NCBI GenBank assembly: GCA_025362675.1
Contig: JANYFN010000214.1
Location: forward strand, 1 to 35,019
From: Limisphaerales bacterium
GTDB taxonomy: Bacteria; Verrucomicrobiota; Verrucomicrobiia; Limisphaerales; UBA11358
Length of the DNA stretch: 35,019 nucleotides
Direction of reading: 5' to 3'
Below, piece by piece: positions 32,362 through 35,019 of this stretch; positions within the stretch are counted from its first letter, which is position 1; each line of letters starts with the position of its first letter. The notes below the pieces were generated by a model, which had not been told where the DNA came from, made no database searches, and worked only from the letters and a program-made list of their open reading frames with translations. Position numbers and translations under genes: made by a program.

Positions 32362-32477
32362 ATCCATCTTAAATCGGGCTGAGCTCATCCGTTCTAATCA
32401 TTTGTCACGCATTCAAATTGAATGGCCCGATTCACGCAATGGCGTGCTGTGTTTGTTTTGCCATAAATTTCAGAGTT

Positions 32478-32497
32478 ATCACCAGAACTGGCTATGG
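32478..32497. promoter_or_regulatory. Palindrome-centred motif upstream of the pseudopilin gene
   Basis: CCAGAACTGG is at 32482-32491, inside a 20-bp match (18 identical) with 27994-28013. It ends 61 bp before the chosen pseudopilin start. Together with the other copy it suggests shared control of two exported-protein genes. Confidence 0.5.
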
Positions 32498-32558
32498 TGG
32501 GGAATTCAATCTCATGCGATTATCGGGTGATCACCGCAACACCAGCAATAATTGTAAT

Positions 32559-33458
32559 ATGCAAAAATCTAACCGTCAGCCAGTTCTCTTACGCCAAAAT
32601 GCGTTCACTCTGATTGAGCTACTTGTCGTCATCGCCATCATCGCTATTCTGGCGGCGATGTTATTGCCAGCCTTGGCCTCCGCTAAAGAAAAGGCCAAGC
32701 GTATCCAGTGCGTTAATAATATTCGCCAGCTGTATTTAGGTTGCACTATTTATGCGGGTGACAATGACGATAAATATCCTTCTTGGGGGGAAAAAGTTGA
32801 CACCGCAGCTAACCCCGCATCGGGAGGCTTCTCTCCCAATGCGACGGCGATCGGCATCAACAACCGCACCATTAACGCGATCGGGTTGCCCTCGTATGTT
32901 CGCTGGTGTGTGTTTGGTGGGTCCGCCGGTCTTCACGTGCCTAAAGACAGCCCCCAATTGCTGACTGCCGGAGCGTGTTTTGAAAATCTTGGATATTTGT
33001 TTCCAGCCAATCTGGTTGGTGATGGCGGCATCTTCTTTTGTCCCAGCTATCCACCGGCATCCGTTTTGAGCGGTTGGTTTTATTCGGGCGGCGCGCAGCC
33101 AACGCCTGGACCGATGATGACGATTTCACAATCAGCCAATGGAAATATCGCAGTTCGGGCCAGCTTTACTTACAACCCCGTCTGTGATGATAAGGGAAAC
33201 CGGATTTTCAATAAAACCAGTCAAGTCAAAGGACGCCGCGCATTTCTCATGGATTATTTAGATGCCGGCATGAATGACCCGCTCAATTGTGCTCATTTGA
33301 AATCGAAAGGTTGGAATATGAATTTCACCGATGGATCAACCGCGTTCAGCAAGCCTGATCCAGCAACGTATTCAAAGATTTTATCGGGAGTCAACATGGA
33401 CACCATGCAAAATATAAATACGGCCTACTTACCCACTTTGGAAAATAGCGCAAAGTAA
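32559..33458 (+). CDS. Type II secretion pseudopilin-like exported protein
   Basis: This protein has a prepilin-type N-terminus. From ATG 32559 it has 299 residues and starts [15 protein letters not shown], followed by [20 protein letters not shown]. Prepilin peptidase would cleave between A15 and F16, with conserved E20. The usual residue before the cut is glycine, and alanine here is a tolerated variant. An in-frame ATG at 32418 would add 47 residues without homology and would place the whole upstream regulatory motif inside the gene, so it is rejected. After the helix come the common segments [20 protein letters not shown] and [15 protein letters not shown]. The C-terminal half includes FTDGST. 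Such proteins are numerous in Verrucomicrobia and Planctomycetes and may form pseudopilus-like structures or attach to the envelope. The specific role is unknown. Confidence 0.88.
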   Translation: MQKSNRQPVLLRQNAFTLIELLVVIAIIAILAAMLLPALASAKEKAKRIQCVNNIRQLYLGCTIYAGDNDDKYPSWGEKVDTAANPASGGFSPNATAIGINNRTINAIGLPSYVRWCVFGGSAGLHVPKDSPQLLTAGACFENLGYLFPANLVGDGGIFFCPSYPPASVLSGWFYSGGAQPTPGPMMTISQSANGNIAVRASFTYNPVCDDKGNRIFNKTSQVKGRRAFLMDYLDAGMNDPLNCAHLKSKGWNMNFTDGSTAFSKPDPATYSKILSGVNMDTMQNINTAYLPTLENSAK

Positions 33459-33475
33459 ATTCTGGCGATATTTTC

Positions 33476-33508
33476 AACCCCGGCCCGCGCAAGCAGGCCG
33501 GGGTTTTT
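33476..33508 (+). terminator. Intrinsic terminator between convergent pseudopilin genes
   Basis: AACCCCGGCC (33476-33485) and GGCCGGGGTT (33496-33505) form a 10-bp perfect stem around a 10-nt loop, followed by T residues. It ends the plus-strand pseudopilin gene and lies 12 bp from the end of the convergent minus-strand gene, whose transcript would form the same stem. Confidence 0.9.
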
Positions 33509-33520
33509 ATTTACCGTCCC

Positions 33521-34495
33521 TCATTGCAGCGACAATATTTCGGGCCGCAACTGGCCCACATTCTGATTCGGTAAATGCGCGTCGAGTGACCCCTTCACCA
33601 TGGCTTCCATTCCCACATGGCCATCGGCAAAAGTGACGCCCGCTTTTTGCCCGTGGCGAAAGTGAGCGTTGGGATAATTATTAGGACTGGCATAGTTGGT
33701 TTGCAAATCCAGGTAATACCACTCCTTCAATTCAACGGTGGCCTGCAAAAAATTATCCACCGACGCGGCATCGGCAAACACCGCCAGTTCAGAGGGCTGG
33801 CGGATGCGGCTGGTGTTCACGGCGGGCTGGCTGGGCGCCGGAAATAGATAGCGATTGCAGCCATAACTAAAAATGGTGTTAGTCCCTTTGGCCTGGAACT
33901 GAGGATTCACCGAGGTGTTCAACAGCGGACACAGCCGAGCATCACTGCCGCGTAGATACGGAAAGAGTGCGCCCGAGGACAAATCAAATGCGCGCTGCCC
34001 ATCCGTGCCGTTCGCCAACCAGCCGAACCACCAAGTCTTGCCCGTCGCGTCCATTTTGGTCCAAAACGGAAAGCCATTTTCGCGGTTATCGCTCCAATAC
34101 ATTTGCGTGGCGATACCGAGTTGACGGAGGTTGCTCGTGCAGTCCGTGCGTTGGGCGGCGGACTTAGCGCGCCCCAGTGCGGGTAGTAGTATGGCCGACA
34201 AAATGGCGATGATGGCGATGACTACCAGCAGTTCAATGAGCGTGAAGCCACGCGCGCGGCGCGTGGCGTGCAAGATGGCGAAGCTTTTTTCGAGCCGGAA
34301 TTTTTCGATGCAGGCCTGGCAGATGCAGGCGCGGTTGCGGAATTGTTCTGGCACGCGCGCGAGGAGTTCACCGGCAATTTCCTCGCGGGCGCACCAGCAC
34401 TGACCTTTGTAGGTGGCGGGCGTGCAGAGTTGGCACGCGTTGGCCACGCCGCACAAGGGGCAGGCGGCGGGATTGAATGAATTCAGCGGGCTCAT
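33521..34495 (-). CDS. Cysteine-rich CWC domain fused to a pseudopilin-like protein
   Basis: This 324-residue fusion begins with a cysteine-rich domain at residues 1-68: CPLCG (12-16), CQLC (21-24), CWC (33-35), [20 protein letters not shown] (44-63). It matches the cysteine-rich CWC family, presumably metal-binding. Nine cysteines lie before residue 63. A prepilin signal then follows: RARG with cleavage between G83 and F84, E88, and the helix [20 protein letters not shown]. The remainder is a DUF1559-like body with [20 protein letters not shown] and a late H-X9-DG motif ([14 protein letters not shown]). The peptide before the cleavage site is thus about 83 residues, far longer than the usual 5-25. 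Its ATG overlaps the stop of the upstream gene (ATGA). Prepilin peptidase would free the CWC domain in the cytoplasm. Confidence 0.85.
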   Translation of the reverse strand: MSPLNSFNPAACPLCGVANACQLCTPATYKGQCWCAREEIAGELLARVPEQFRNRACICQACIEKFRLEKSFAILHATRRARGFTLIELLVVIAIIAILSAILLPALGRAKSAAQRTDCTSNLRQLGIATQMYWSDNRENGFPFWTKMDATGKTWWFGWLANGTDGQRAFDLSSGALFPYLRGSDARLCPLLNTSVNPQFQAKGTNTIFSYGCNRYLFPAPSQPAVNTSRIRQPSELAVFADAASVDNFLQATVELKEWYYLDLQTNYASPNNYPNAHFRHGQKAGVTFADGHVGMEAMVKGSLDAHLPNQNVGQLRPEILSLQ

Positions 34496-35019
34496 GGCCG
34501 GTCGGCGCGGATGCGATAATACCCTTTAACCACGGGCGTATTACTATCGGTCAGGAAAAAATTCGTGCCGGTGGCGGTGCCGCTCGCGGCGTCGGTCCAG
34601 GTTTGAAAATCCGCCGTGCGTTGCAACGTATAAAGCCAGTTGCTGCGGCTCTGGAATTGCGTTTGCCATTGTCCGCCTTGCATTTTGCCGACGATATTTT
34701 GCACGGGCGGCGGCGGGAGGCTGATGACGAAATTATCCACGGTGCCGTGCGCGAGGATATCGTCGCCAAAACCGTCGCCTGCGTAACTGCTGATGGAAAG
34801 TGTATCGAGGCGGAAGTCGGTGAAGTTAGTGCCGGCGTAACTTTGTGTCAGCGCGGCGTAAAGCTGGCCGTTGGTGAAAAGCTGGCCGGTCAGATTAGTG
34901 GCACCCGCCGTGTGCTGGAGCGTGATTTGATACGTCACGCCGGCTTGCAGCGACTGGGTTTCGTAGGCGAAATAAAATCCCTTATAACCGGGCTGGGTGT
35001 CCTTGAGCGTGGCGTCAAT
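34492..35019 (-). CDS. C-terminal part of an exported protein, cut by the window edge
   Basis: An open frame runs in from the right edge of the window and ends at 34492. It is incomplete at its N-terminus, and the apparent start at 34938 (a GTG) is internal, because the frame continues upstream to the edge as [20 protein letters not shown]. Visible parts are a beta-sandwich region ([40 protein letters not shown]) and a terminal module [20 protein letters not shown], ending YYRIRADRP. The terminal module is the kind of C-terminal sandwich common in exported verrucomicrobial proteins. The stop overlaps the ATG of the CWC-pseudopilin gene, so they are probably translated together. No catalytic motif is visible. 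Confidence 0.8.
   Translation of the reverse strand: MDATLKDTQPGYKGFYFAYETQSLQAGVTYQITLQHTAGATNLTGQLFTNGQLYAALTQSYAGTNFTDFRLDTLSISSYAGDGFGDDILAHGTVDNFVISLPPPPVQNIVGKMQGGQWQTQFQSRSNWLYTLQRTADFQTWTDAASGTATGTNFFLTDSNTPVVKGYYRIRADRP

Noticed and set aside
34492-34938. Treating 34938 as the start of a 148-residue protein
   Set aside because: The codon is GTG in the middle of an open frame that continues to the window edge; the protein is partial.

Overview
The window looks like chromosomal DNA from a verrucomicrobial bacterium of the Pedosphaera/Limisphaerales type. The grounds are the gene content: a long autotransporter-associated beta-strand-repeat protein with a tail ending FYRMVYP, pseudopilin-like proteins with the [16 protein letters not shown] signature, several exported SGNH esterases and GH2/GH35 enzymes without SusC/SusD, and many short palindromic repeats scattered in and between genes. 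The taxonomic call is inference. Almost no start codon has a visible Shine-Dalgarno sequence. I saw no rRNA, tRNA, CRISPR array, phage gene or transposase.

Region 1 (1-16568, all minus strand) is mostly a polysaccharide-degradation block. In transcription order it holds two GH2 enzymes, a GH53 endo-beta-1,4-galactanase, a sialate-O-acetylesterase-like esterase and three SGNH esterases of the rhamnogalacturonan-acetylesterase type. These seven genes are joined by ATGA overlaps or gaps of 4-21 bp and are followed by a 27-bp-arm inverted repeat. Next come a YebC/PmpR-family gene, a GH35 beta-galactosidase, a wrecked GH95-like gene, a subclass-B3-type metallo-beta-lactamase and purD. The enzyme set fits removal of acetyl groups and galactan side chains from pectin (rhamnogalacturonan I). 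Two of the enzymes have lost canonical catalytic residues.

Region 2 (16702-22158) has a family-4 uracil-DNA glycosylase on the plus strand, convergent with a MoxR ATPase, DUF58 and transglutaminase operon on the minus strand. Region 3 (22186-27988) has small ORFs, an orphan lipoprotein-type periplasmic binding protein, and a two-component pair made of a 14-repeat propeller sensor kinase and a NarL-type regulator.

Region 4 (28097-35019) encodes surface or secreted proteins: a 1351-residue beta-strand-repeat protein, a pseudopilin-like protein, a cysteine-rich CWC domain fused ahead of a prepilin signal, and the C-terminal part of another exported protein cut by the window edge. The first two share an 18-of-20 match around CCAGAACTGG upstream, and a 21-bp-period tandem repeat lies between them.

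The most unusual feature is a family of short palindromic elements. Copies sit inside GH35 (twice), an SGNH esterase, a GH2 and the uracil-DNA glycosylase. All keep the reading frame and add peptides such as GTPVSDPAR, RAGSETG and APGRRP. A different palindromic repeat seems to supply much of the signal peptide of the GH53 enzyme.
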